Source: CAVQBP01 sp963740945 (GTDB taxonomy: Bacteria; Bacteroidota; Ignavibacteria; Ignavibacteriales; Ignavibacteriaceae). From it: a stretch of 64,000 bases of DNA. This document shows, piece by piece, positions 9,431-17,304 of this stretch. Within the stretch, counting starts at the first letter, position 1, and every line of letters starts with the position of its first letter. The notes beneath the pieces were generated by a model. That model searched no databases, was not told where the DNA came from, and worked only from the letters and a program-made list of their open reading frames with translations. The DNA is taken from contig CAVUGE010000014.1 of NCBI GenBank assembly GCA_963740945.1, forward strand, positions 1-64,000, written 5' to 3'. The position numbers and the translations under genes are program-made.

Positions 9431-9948
9431 TTAAGAAAAATAATAATGATATATCTAAAGCATGGTTTGCTCTATATACAAAATCAAGAAGTGAATTTAA
9501 AGCTGCCGCTCAAATTGAAGCTCTTAGCATTGAATATTATTTACCTGCCGTAACTAAATATAAACAATGGAGCGATAGAAAAAAGAAAATTACCGAGCCT
9601 TTAATTAGAGGCTATATTTTTATTTATGCCGATGAAAAAGAGAGAGTTTCTTCTCTTGAGCAAAATGCTGTTGTAAGGTGTTTAACTGAACGGGGTAGAC
9701 CGGCTAGAATACCTGATTGGCAAATTGCCAATTTAAAAAATATGCTCAAAAACGAAGGGGACTTTTATATAACCGAAGGTTTGAACCCCGGAACTAAGGT
9801 AAGAATAAAAGAAGGACCCTTTCAGGATGTTATTGGCGTTATTAGCGATAGTACCGGTGGTAAAACTATTGCGGTTTCAATTGATCTTTTAAATAGGTCT
9901 GTTATTACATACCTTCCGAAAGAGAGCGTTTTTGAAGTTGTTAAATAA
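9427..9948 (+). CDS. NusG-like transcription antitermination factor (UpxY/RfaH type)
   Basis: A 173-residue protein with an NGN domain (WFALYTKSRSEFKAAAQI at about 12-29, then RGYIFIYAD) and a C-terminal KOW domain (GTKVRIKEGPFQDVIGVI). This divergent form resembles the specialised NusG paralogues that promote elongation through long surface-polysaccharide operons, such as UpxY of Bacteroides and RfaH. Its start overlaps the ugd stop (ATGA), which supports a polysaccharide role, yet the operon ends right after it. It may act on an operon elsewhere, or the locus may be the remains of a larger one. Housekeeping NusG is less likely given the sequence divergence and context. Confidence 0.88.
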   Translation: MIKKNNNDISKAWFALYTKSRSEFKAAAQIEALSIEYYLPAVTKYKQWSDRKKKITEPLIRGYIFIYADEKERVSSLEQNAVVRCLTERGRPARIPDWQIANLKNMLKNEGDFYITEGLNPGTKVRIKEGPFQDVIGVISDSTGGKTIAVSIDLLNRSVITYLPKESVFEVVK

Positions 9949-10030
9949 GTTTTATTTGTAATTTAATTTCTTTTCTTTAAATCGTTTTTTATTTTATAGA
10001 TAGTCTGTTCAATTTTTTAGAATAGGTTCA

Positions 10031-11032
10031 ATGATTAATCAAACAGAATTAATTACCTTAAAAAAAGGGGATATAGTTAAACATTTTCTTCTTGTAAGAA
10101 AGTGTGAAATTCGGAATACAAGAGCAAATAAGGCTTATCTTTCACTAGAACTATCCGATAGTTCTTTAACCGTCTCAAGCAATGTATGGGAAAACTTTAA
10201 TTCTTTTTATGAAAAAACAAACAATGGAAGTATTGTTTTTGTTACCGGATTCATAGAAGAATTTCAAGGTGCACCACAAATAAGAATTACTACCATTCGA
10301 AACATGGAGCCTTCCGATAATGTCAATCCTTCTGATTTTATGGAAAAGTCGAAAAGAAATATAACTGAAATGAAGCATGAATTCTTCAACAGGATTGAAT
10401 TGATTTCAAATTATAAATTGAAATCATTAATTAAATTAATTTTTGATGAAGATAATTTCAAAAAGTTTTCTACTGCACCTGCAGGAAAATCCTGGCACCA
10501 TTCATATATTCATGGTTTAATTGAACACACTTTGGAAATAATAAAAATATGCGATTTAATGTGCGATATTCATCCGGAAATTAACCGTGATCTTCTAATC
10601 TCCGGCGCTATGATGCATGATTTTGGAAAGATAGAAGAATTAAGCTTTGATTCTGCTTTTGAATATACTGATAAAGGAAAGCTATTAGGCCATATTGTTA
10701 TTTCAGCAATGAAAATAAATGAAGAATCTAAAAAAATTCCCGAATTTCCGGAAGACTTAAAAGAATGTCTGCTTCATATAATTTTAAGTCATCAGGGAAA
10801 GCTTGAGTTTGCATCACCGGTCATTCCTAAAACTGTTGAAGCAATTGCATTATATCAGGCAGATGAGTTAAGTGCTAAAGTTAATGCGTACAAAAGAGCT
10901 GTTAAATCCGGAATTTTCAATGAAAATAAATGGACTAAATTTATCTCCCTTGCTTCTACGGATTTGTTTAACCATGGTATTACTTCTGATGCTGAAATAG
11001 AGGACGAAATTAATAAAACTCTCTTCGATTAA
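10031..11032 (+). CDS. YhaM-like 3'-5' exoribonuclease, OB fold plus HD domain
   Basis: A 333-residue protein with an N-terminal OB-fold nucleic-acid-binding region (about 10-92, including FVTGFIEEFQGAPQIRI) and a metal-dependent HD domain (HHSYIHGLIEHTLEI at about 156-170, HD pair His196-Asp197 in MMHDFGKIEEL, and a later SHQGKLEF). This order is that of the YhaM family, which degrades RNA or single-stranded DNA from the 3' end. It stands 82 bases after the NusG-like gene and 15 bases before the TPR gene. No sign of damage. Confidence 0.88.
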   Translation: MINQTELITLKKGDIVKHFLLVRKCEIRNTRANKAYLSLELSDSSLTVSSNVWENFNSFYEKTNNGSIVFVTGFIEEFQGAPQIRITTIRNMEPSDNVNPSDFMEKSKRNITEMKHEFFNRIELISNYKLKSLIKLIFDEDNFKKFSTAPAGKSWHHSYIHGLIEHTLEIIKICDLMCDIHPEINRDLLISGAMMHDFGKIEELSFDSAFEYTDKGKLLGHIVISAMKINEESKKIPEFPEDLKECLLHIILSHQGKLEFASPVIPKTVEAIALYQADELSAKVNAYKRAVKSGIFNENKWTKFISLASTDLFNHGITSDAEIEDEINKTLFD

Positions 11033-11047
11033 TTTAATGGGGGCGAC

Positions 11048-11839
11048 ATGACATTATTATTCAAATCTTTCGCATTATATAGCTTCTTTGTTGGTCTCTT
11101 TTTAAACCCTCTCGCATTTCCCCAAACACTTGAGGAAATATTGAAACAGGGTGATAATTATCTGGATTCTGAATTCAATTTAGCCAAAGCAATGGAAACT
11201 TATCAGAATGCCAAAAAATTATTTCCCAAAAATTGGGAGATATATTGGCGTTTAAGCCGTACTGGTGTATATGCTGCCGAACAGATGCCGGACAAAACTG
11301 ATAAAGAAAAGGATCTGCAGCTTTTAGAATATCAGAAAGCTTACAATCTTGCAGATACATCTGCAATGTTTGCACCGGATAAATCAATTGCTTATTTAAG
11401 AAGAGGAATTGCAAATGGGAAAATTGCTTTATTCAAAGGAGTCTTTTCCGTTGCTTCAGTGGTAAATGCTGTTAGGGATGATTGCAAAAAAGCTATTGAA
11501 TTAGGAAATGGAGGTAATTATACACAGGCATTGGCTCATTATGTTTTAGCAAGAACCAATGCAAAAGTAAGCGAAAAATGGGCTCCTGCCCGGGCTGTCT
11601 TAGGGCTTGGATGGGCTGATATAGATAAAGCCATTGATGAGTACAATATTGCTATCAAATTATATCCCAACTATAGAATGTTTTACCTGGACCTGGCAAA
11701 AGCTTATATCCGTGAAGAAGAATATAATAAAGCAAAAGAAATGTTAAATAACGCAATTAATTCTCCTAAAAGAGAATTTAATGATGATTCTGTATTAATT
11801 GAAGCAAAAGACTTGCAAAATCAGATTAAAAACGAGTGA
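11048..11839 (+). CDS. secreted TPR-repeat protein
   Basis: A 263-residue protein with a signal peptide (residues 1-25, ending LAFPQT) and tetratricopeptide-like helices: one near 34-70, a middle stretch with the KAYNLADTSAMFAPDKSIAY and ARTNAKVSEKWAPARAVLG text, and two clearer repeats near 190-245 (YNIAIKLYPNYRMFYLDLAKAY). It probably acts as a periplasmic scaffold. The ATG at 11048 follows GGGGGCGAC and is 15 bases after the nuclease gene, so the two are probably cotranscribed. No enzyme motif is seen. Confidence 0.75.
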   Translation: MTLLFKSFALYSFFVGLFLNPLAFPQTLEEILKQGDNYLDSEFNLAKAMETYQNAKKLFPKNWEIYWRLSRTGVYAAEQMPDKTDKEKDLQLLEYQKAYNLADTSAMFAPDKSIAYLRRGIANGKIALFKGVFSVASVVNAVRDDCKKAIELGNGGNYTQALAHYVLARTNAKVSEKWAPARAVLGLGWADIDKAIDEYNIAIKLYPNYRMFYLDLAKAYIREEEYNKAKEMLNNAINSPKREFNDDSVLIEAKDLQNQIKNE

Positions 11840-11873
11840 TTCAATTGAAAAATACTATTACCGTTTCCACTAA

Positions 11874-12623
11874 ATGAAAATTCCTGAAACAGTAATTAAT
11901 AAAATAGTATCTGCCAAAAGAATTGTTTTTTTTACCGGTGCAGGTATTTCTGCTGAAAGCGGGATACCTGTTTTCAGAGGGAAAGATGGCATCTGGAATA
12001 AGTTAAATCCTCAAGAGCTAGCTAATTTTAGTGCATTTCTTAAAAATCCCGGGTTAGTTACGGAATGGTATCAGCATAGAAGAAAAATTATTGAAGAATC
12101 AAAACCCAACCCCGGTCATCTGGCAATTGCGGACATAGAAAAGCTTTTTCCGGAAGTAACGGTAATTACTCAAAATGTTGATAACCTTCATAAACGTGCA
12201 GGGAGTAAAACCATTTATGAATTACATGGCAATATTGAAAGGAATTATTGTATTAAATGCAAAAAGGCTTATGAAGGTAAAATTTTGTTTGAAGAAAAAA
12301 TACCTAAGTGTGATTGTGGAGGTCTAATTCGTCCTGATGTGGTTTGGTTTGGAGAATATCTGCCGCAGGATCAATTCAATGCTTCTCAAAATGCTTCGAA
12401 AAATTCCGATATCTTTTTTATTGTCGGAACATCTGCCATTGTTTTTCCGGCAGCTTCTTTGATTTATACAGCAAAGGAGTCAGGCTCATTTCTTATTGAA
12501 ATAAATATTGAAGAAACGGAAATTTCCTCTCAGGTAAATTTCTCTTTATTCGGTAAAGCAGGAAACGTCTTACCGGAAATTTTAGAAAGATTAAAAATAG
12601 AAATTAAAAATTATAAAGGTTAA
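11874..12623 (+). CDS. cobB: NAD-dependent protein deacylase (sirtuin, CobB family)
   Basis: A 249-residue sirtuin. The NAD site FFTGAGISAESGIPVFRG (about 19-36), TQNVDNLHKRAG (99-110) and the catalytic His118 in YELHGN are intact. The zinc ligands are Cys126, Cys129, Cys146 and Cys148; the second pair is CxC rather than CxxC. Tyr66 and Arg69 (in WYQHRRK) match the Tyr-x-x-Arg pair that binds acidic acyl groups in SIRT5 and E. coli CobB, so desuccinylase activity is expected besides deacetylation (inference). It follows the TPR gene by 34 bases, probably on the same transcript. Confidence 0.95.
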   Translation: MKIPETVINKIVSAKRIVFFTGAGISAESGIPVFRGKDGIWNKLNPQELANFSAFLKNPGLVTEWYQHRRKIIEESKPNPGHLAIADIEKLFPEVTVITQNVDNLHKRAGSKTIYELHGNIERNYCIKCKKAYEGKILFEEKIPKCDCGGLIRPDVVWFGEYLPQDQFNASQNASKNSDIFFIVGTSAIVFPAASLIYTAKESGSFLIEINIEETEISSQVNFSLFGKAGNVLPEILERLKIEIKNYKG

Positions 12624-12647
12624 ATGAAATTAAATCCTACTCTCATT

Positions 12648-13094
12648 TCATTGCTTTAGACCGATCAGTCTGCACAACCTTTGGAGCTCATGCTGTTCTG
12701 CCTCATTAAGAATCCCTATTTCTTCGGTTATAATTTTCAGTTGTTTAGGGAACACTATTCCAATTAATTTTTTACCCTTTTCAGTTAGATGAACATTAAA
12801 ATACCTTCTATCAACTACTCCCCGTCTTCTTAAAACCAATCCTCGTTTTTCAAGGTTATCAATAACTAATGTAATATTTCCCCCGCTTTTCAGGAGTTTA
12901 CTCCCCAAATTTTTTTGACTCATCGGACCCAAATGATACAGAACTTCCAGCACTCCAAATTGACTTTCGGTCAAACCTTCTTTAGCTAAGGATGTATTTA
13001 AAGTTGAGTTAAGAGATTCAACTGCTCTTATAAGTTTTATAAAAACGTTAAGAGCATTTACTTCCTTTTTTGAACCTTTATAAAATGTCCCCAT
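12648..13094 (-). CDS. MarR-family transcriptional regulator
   Basis: A 148-residue winged-helix regulator. The recognition part is SQKNLGSKLLKSGGNITLVIDNLEKRGLV (about 58-86) followed by the wing VLRRRGVVDRRYFNVHLTEKG, with the DRR motif intact. MarR dimers usually sense small aromatic or oxidising ligands and repress a nearby gene. The gene that follows it upstream is the small membrane protein at 13156, 61 bases away and also on the minus strand, so the two may be linked. It converges with the sirtuin gene. Confidence 0.92.
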   Translation of the reverse strand: MGTFYKGSKKEVNALNVFIKLIRAVESLNSTLNTSLAKEGLTESQFGVLEVLYHLGPMSQKNLGSKLLKSGGNITLVIDNLEKRGLVLRRRGVVDRRYFNVHLTEKGKKLIGIVFPKQLKIITEEIGILNEAEQHELQRLCRLIGLKQ

Positions 13095-13155
13095 TTATAT
13101 TTGAATTAATAAGTATTAAACTAATAAAATTAAATTGATATTAAAATAAATTGTT

Positions 13156-13431
13156 CTAGCCTTTTCTTGGTGATAGAATATTTAAAACACCAACAAACAA
13201 GGCTGAGCCTATTATAGACCAAACCACGGGAAAATCGGTTCCCCCTATATTTAAAATAAAGAAATCCGGTAGTGAAGCTTTACGTGCGATCCATGATCCT
13301 AATAAGGCTCCGATAAAACCAACTATAATTGAAATTACGCAGCCTCCTCTTGAAAATCCAACCAAAGCCCGGCCGATAGATCCGCAGATTCCTGCAATGA
13401 GTAATAAAATTATAATTTCCAATAAAGACAT
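13156..13431 (-). CDS. GlsB/YeaQ/YmgE family membrane protein
   Basis: A 91-residue protein with three hydrophobic segments and glycine-rich turns (IAGICGSIGRALVGFSRGG, then VGFIGALLGSWIARK). This is the pattern of the transglycosylase-associated or GlsB/YeaQ family, small inner-membrane proteins linked to envelope or general stress; the molecular function is not known. The C-terminal segment (VVWSIIGSALFVGVLNI) is complete. A purine-rich GGAGG (in GGAGGCTGCATG) stands right before the ATG. Confidence 0.85.
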   Translation of the reverse strand: MSLLEIIILLLIAGICGSIGRALVGFSRGGCVISIIVGFIGALLGSWIARKASLPDFFILNIGGTDFPVVWSIIGSALFVGVLNILSPRKG

Positions 13432-13612
13432 GCAGCCTCCATAAAATTGTTTTGAAAGCTAATTCGTTTTAATTAAAGAAGCAATATTTGAAATTATTTG
13501 AAAAGTAAATTTTTTTATAAATGTCACTTTATGCCCGCTTTTAATATTTCATTGTTGATAATAAATCCATTATTTTAAAAGTACTACAATATAAGTAATT
13601 AAGAGAATAAAA

Positions 13613-14068
13613 ATGAAAATAGCACTTGCTTCTGATCATGGGGGATTCGAATTAAAAAATAAACTTTGCGTTTGGCTTACAGACAATGCTTATGATATAA
13701 TCGATTTAGGCAATAATAGTTACGATCCGCTGGATGATTTTCCCGATTTTGCTGAAATAATTTCAAAAGCTATTATTAATGGGAAAGCTGACAAAGGAAT
13801 CTTAATATGCGGGAGCGGTGTTGGGGCTGCTGTTGCAGCCAATAAATTTAAAGGAGTTCGTGCTTCCGTTTGTCATGATATATATTCCGCACATCAAGGC
13901 GTTGAACATGATGCAATGAATATACTTTGTTTGGGTGCTAGAGTTGTAGGGATTCAACTTGCCATAGATCTGGTTGCTGCTTTTATTAATGCTAATTATT
14001 TGAATCAAGAGAGGTTAAATAGACGTTTAGAAAAAATTAAGATATTTGAAGATAATTTTGGTAAATAA
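13613..14068 (+). CDS. rpiB: ribose-5-phosphate isomerase B
   Basis: A 151-residue enzyme of the RpiB/LacAB family that interconverts ribose 5-phosphate and ribulose 5-phosphate in the pentose phosphate pathway. The phosphate-binding ASDHGGFELK (7-16), the active-site cysteine Cys66 in ILICGSGVGAAVAANK and the conserved RASVCHDIYSAHQGVEHDAMN stretch (in part) are all present. The length is normal for the family. It is transcribed alone with 181 bases upstream of AT-rich DNA. Confidence 0.96.
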   Translation: MKIALASDHGGFELKNKLCVWLTDNAYDIIDLGNNSYDPLDDFPDFAEIISKAIINGKADKGILICGSGVGAAVAANKFKGVRASVCHDIYSAHQGVEHDAMNILCLGARVVGIQLAIDLVAAFINANYLNQERLNRRLEKIKIFEDNFGK

Positions 14069-14164
14069 TTAGGGCATTTTTTCCTCATAAAAATTACTAC
14101 CCTTCAATCATTCAATACCGAAATAAGATATTTTCGGAATTCTTTTGATTCGATGGAATGATTC

Positions 14165-14263
14165 TTATTTATATTCTCTAATAAGTACATACCCGAATGT
14201 GATTAAATATCCCATTAAAATACTTGAACAAATAAATATTGTATTTACAGATAAAATCTCCAT
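14165..14263 (-). CDS. possible 32-residue single-pass membrane peptide
   Basis: In the gap between rpiB and the next gene, the minus strand has ATG at 14261-14263 and TAA at 14165-14167. The peptide begins MEILSVNTIFICSSILMGYL and ends REYK: one hydrophobic helix of about 22 residues with a basic tail, as in small membrane subunits. AAAGGGATGT precedes the ATG at ribosome-binding distance. The reading is short, so chance is possible; nothing else in this gap looks coding. Confidence 0.35.
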   Translation of the reverse strand: MEILSVNTIFICSSILMGYLITFGYVLIREYK

Positions 14264-14446
14264 TACATCCCTTTTTCTTTGGTCAGAATCTATCAATTAT
14301 ATTAATATGATATTTATATGCCAAATGATTTTTTTTGAATTTTTAATAGAATAAGATATTTATAAATTCAAAAGTGTTTAATAACAAGATTATCTCTCAT
14401 TTTAAGAAATATAATACAGATTACAATAATTTTTATTTTATATAAT

Positions 14447-14454
14447 TATTTTTG
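14447..14454 (+). promoter_or_regulatory. possible Bacteroidetes-type -7 box (TATTTTTG)
   Basis: TATTTTTG fits TAnnTTTG and lies 36 bases before the dehydrogenase start at 14491. No TTG is found at the expected -33 distance, so this is a weak call. Apart from the small reverse peptide, the 422-base gap 14069-14490 holds only AT-rich DNA. Confidence 0.3.
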
Positions 14455-14490
14455 TAAACGATTATCAGTTATTACCAAATAAGGTGCATA

Positions 14491-15357
14491 ATGAAAATAG
14501 GATTTATAGGACTTGGAATTATGGGGAGCAGAATGGCCCGAAATTTATTGCATCAGGGTCATAGTTTAATTGTCTATAATAAAACAAAAGAAAAAGCAGA
14601 CCCTTTAATTAAAGATGGTGCGGAGTTAGCTGATTCTCCCGCAGAAGTTGGTAAAAATAGTTCTATATTATTTACTATGCTTGCAAATCCCGGCGCTGTT
14701 CGCAATTCCGCTTTGGGCAGCTCAGGTTTTTTATCTTCTCTTAAAGAAGATTCTTTATGGATAGATTCAAGTACGGTTAATCCTTCTTTCTCGAAAGAAA
14801 TGAGTGAAAAAGCAAAGGAGAAAGAAATCAGATTTTTAGATGCACCGGTAGCTGGTTCTGCTGGCCCCGCTGAGAAAGGTGAGTTAATAATTTTTGTAGG
14901 AGGTGATAAAAAAGATTTTGATGAAGCAAAACCTCTGTTTGATGTGATAGGAAAGAAAGCTATTCATTTTGGAGAAAACGGTATGGGTACTTCTATGAAA
15001 ATGGTCGTAAATCTTATGCTGGGAAATGCTATGGCTTCTTTTGCTGAAGCTGTAACGCTCGGTGAATCTTTAGGGCTTTCAAAGGATATTATATTTAATA
15101 CCTTATTGGGAGGACCTGTAACAGCACCGTTTTTATCCGGGAAGAAGGAAAAAATTAAAGATAATAAATTTGATGCGGAATTTCCGCTAGAACATATGCA
15201 AAAAGACCTTTTTTTAGTCTCACAAACAGCTTTTGAGAATAAAATATCTCTCCCACTTTCAGATATTGCCAAAGATATCTATGGCTTAGCTGCAAAAAAT
15301 GGTTTGGGAGAAAAAGATTTCTCTGCTATCTATGAATTCTTAAACAAATCAAAGTGA
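14491..15357 (+). CDS. NAD(P)-dependent beta-hydroxyacid dehydrogenase (3-hydroxyisobutyrate / glyoxylate-succinic semialdehyde reductase type)
   Basis: A 288-residue enzyme. It has the N-terminal Rossmann motif GFIGLGIMGSRMARNLL (4-20), the substrate-binding DAPVAGSAGPAEKGELIIFVGG (in part, near 121-140) and the catalytic-lysine segment GTSMKMVVNLMLG near 167-179. The family reduces small semialdehydes or oxidises 3-hydroxyacids. The sequence alone does not separate 3-hydroxyisobutyrate dehydrogenase from the plant-type glyoxylate/succinic semialdehyde reductases; the short, uninterrupted form slightly favours the latter. It is transcribed alone. Confidence 0.88.
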   Translation: MKIGFIGLGIMGSRMARNLLHQGHSLIVYNKTKEKADPLIKDGAELADSPAEVGKNSSILFTMLANPGAVRNSALGSSGFLSSLKEDSLWIDSSTVNPSFSKEMSEKAKEKEIRFLDAPVAGSAGPAEKGELIIFVGGDKKDFDEAKPLFDVIGKKAIHFGENGMGTSMKMVVNLMLGNAMASFAEAVTLGESLGLSKDIIFNTLLGGPVTAPFLSGKKEKIKDNKFDAEFPLEHMQKDLFLVSQTAFENKISLPLSDIAKDIYGLAAKNGLGEKDFSAIYEFLNKSK

Positions 15358-15555
15358 AAATTCGATATTCATCATTGAAAATTATAAAATTAAAGGGAAA
15401 AGGGCCAGTCTTTAAAATTGACATTTTACGAAAAACTATAATGAATAATGCTTGCCTTTTGGTTTTATGTTAGTTTTTTATCATTTGAAGGCTAATTAGA
15501 ACCGTTTATCAAATATTTTTGAATCCTTATATATTTTCAACTAATTTACGATTAG

Positions 15556-15870
15556 ATGAAACTAAAATTTCTTAACATCGAAGCTTTAATCTGGATTCTT
15601 GGGCTCATCTATTTATATTTTGTTAATACTGATTCGCATTATAGCTTTTGTATCTTTAAGAATTTGGGAATTGATTTCTGTCCCGGCTGCGGATTGGGGA
15701 GATCAATCCATTATGTTATGCATTTTCAAATATTGAAATCATTAAATACCCATCCGTTGGGTCTATTTGCATTGATTATTTTATTAAATAGGATTTTTAC
15801 TTTGTTATTTCCTGAACAAACAGGTAAAAAAATAAAATTTACTCTTACAAGATTAGTGAGGTCAAAATGA
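15556..15870 (+). CDS. DUF2752 membrane protein
   Basis: A 104-residue protein with two hydrophobic segments flanking the signature FCPGCGLGRSIHYVMH (about 38-53), the defining CPxCGxTR-like motif of DUF2752. The family has no known function, but its members are often found beside TM2-domain proteins, as here: the next gene overlaps its stop by four bases (ATGA). Confidence 0.85.
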   Translation: MKLKFLNIEALIWILGLIYLYFVNTDSHYSFCIFKNLGIDFCPGCGLGRSIHYVMHFQILKSLNTHPLGLFALIILLNRIFTLLFPEQTGKKIKFTLTRLVRSK

Positions 15871-16214
15871 ACAAATTACTTAATCTTCTGCCAAATGTTG
15901 AACAGGAGGAAATAGCTTATATTCAAATGCTTGTAAAAGATATGAGTGATGATCAGATCAGACAATTCGCCTCAATTTATAATTCAAGAAGAAAGGATCC
16001 CCAAACTATTTTGCTTCTTACACTTATTGGATTTTTTGGCGTGGCCGGCGTCCAGAGGTTTGTATTAGATCAAATTGGTATGGGTTTGCTTTATCTGTTT
16101 ACAGGTGGTATATGTTTAATTGGTACGATTGTGGACTTGATTAACTATAAACGTTTGGCTATTGAATATAATCAAAAACTTGCCAGACAGGTTTCTTCGA
16201 TTGTTTCTAATTAA
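15867..16214 (+). CDS. TM2-domain membrane protein
   Basis: A 115-residue protein. The first 50 residues are soluble and acidic (VEQEEIAYIQMLVKDMSDDQ), then two membrane helices of a TM2 domain follow (ILLLTLIGFFGVAGVQRF, and GMGLLYLFTGGICLIGTIVD) with the conserved RFVLDQIGMG turn between them. It is translationally coupled to the DUF2752 gene. Function unknown; the coupling suggests a two-part membrane protein. Confidence 0.88.
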   Translation: MNKLLNLLPNVEQEEIAYIQMLVKDMSDDQIRQFASIYNSRRKDPQTILLLTLIGFFGVAGVQRFVLDQIGMGLLYLFTGGICLIGTIVDLINYKRLAIEYNQKLARQVSSIVSN

Positions 16215-16229
16215 TTACAAGCGGTGTAG

Positions 16230-16322
16230 AGATGACATCTTTAAAAAGAAAGATCATTTTCAATATTTATTAAAATGTAAGTTCAGGTTACCGATATTTT
16301 CTAAGAATTAAAGATGTCATCT
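16230..16322. repeat. 15-base perfect inverted repeat between convergent genes
   Basis: AGATGACATCTTTAA at 16230-16244 returns as its exact reverse complement at 16308-16322, 63 bases apart. It fills the space between the TM2 gene and the convergent esterase. The arms resemble those of the inverted repeat at 53666-53697 (both contain GAGATGA next to an AGCGG-like lead). It may be a dispersed palindromic element or a shared terminator. Confidence 0.75.
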
Positions 16323-16360
16323 TTCAAATACCATTTTTATTACGACTAGATATTTTTAGT

Positions 16361-17290
16361 TTATTTAATGAATCCGTTTAATTTTAACCAGCGGGCACAT
16401 TCTTCCGGCCAGTAAGATTCCGTACCTCCTTTCTTTGCCAGTCCAAAACCATGTCCTCCCCTTTGATAAACATGAATTTCCGCAGGAATTTGTAACTTAC
16501 TTAATGATTTAAAGTAATTTATACTGTTTTGAATAGGTACTGTTTTGTCATCCTCTGCGGCAGCTAAAAATGCCGGAGGAGAATCATTATTAATCTGAAG
16601 TTCGTTTGAAAATTTATCTATCTCTGCTTGTGTAGGATTTTTTCCAAGTAAACTTTCCCTCGAACCTATATGGGTAATATTTTCCGCCATAGAAATTACC
16701 GGGTAAATAAGAATGGAGAAATTCGGTTTTGCACTTATTGAGTCTGACTCATATACTCTATCGTTGTAATGTGTACAAAGCGTTGATGCTAAATGTCCCC
16801 CTGCAGAAAATCCTATAACCCCTATTCGATTTGTATCAATATTCCATTTATCTGCATTGCTGCGAATGATTCTCATTGCTTTTTGCGCATCCATTAACGG
16901 ACCTATTGTTTTGTCCTTCATAATCGAATCACTTGGCAGACGGTACTTCAGTACAAATGCTGTTACTCCTAATGAATTGAGCCATTTAGCAATATCAATA
17001 CCTTCCTTTGTATAAGCTAAATGAACATAACCACCACCCGGACAGATTAAAATTGCTGTTCCGTTGGCTGTTCCCGGCGATGGGGTATAAACAGCTAATG
17101 TTGGAATCTTTACCTTGCTGATTCTATATATTCCCGTTTCGTTTCTTAAATCCGTTTCCTTATATAAATTGTTTTCTATTGATCCGGGAATTGAATCGGG
17201 CCAGAGCTTTAGTATCTGTTCCTGTCCAAAAATGGGTAATGATAAAAAGAATAGGAAAATTAAAATTTTTATATCGTTGATTTTTTTCAT
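16361..17290 (-). CDS. secreted alpha/beta-hydrolase, carbohydrate-esterase-like
   Basis: A 309-residue protein with a signal peptide (residues 1-22, ending LPIFGQ). The oxyanion-hole stretch ILICPGGGYVHLAYTKEG (about 80-97), the nucleophile elbow GVIGFSAGGHLAS (Ser near 167), the acid in AAAEDDKTVP and the His in GGHGFGLAKKGG make a full catalytic triad. The pattern matches BD-FAE/acetylxylan-esterase-like enzymes that remove acyl groups from plant polysaccharides, though a general carboxylesterase is possible. It is the second gene after the predicted glycosidase-like protein (14 bases downstream), so a joint role on a polysaccharide is plausible (inference). Confidence 0.88.
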   Translation of the reverse strand: MKKINDIKILIFLFFLSLPIFGQEQILKLWPDSIPGSIENNLYKETDLRNETGIYRISKVKIPTLAVYTPSPGTANGTAILICPGGGYVHLAYTKEGIDIAKWLNSLGVTAFVLKYRLPSDSIMKDKTIGPLMDAQKAMRIIRSNADKWNIDTNRIGVIGFSAGGHLASTLCTHYNDRVYESDSISAKPNFSILIYPVISMAENITHIGSRESLLGKNPTQAEIDKFSNELQINNDSPPAFLAAAEDDKTVPIQNSINYFKSLSKLQIPAEIHVYQRGGHGFGLAKKGGTESYWPEECARWLKLNGFIK

Positions 17291-17304
17291 GATATTAAAT
17301 AATT

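Noticed and set aside
14145..14354. 69-codon forward reading after rpiB
   Set aside because: Composition is that of AT-rich noise (Ile/Tyr/Phe strings); the opposite strand has a better, shorter candidate at 14165-14263.
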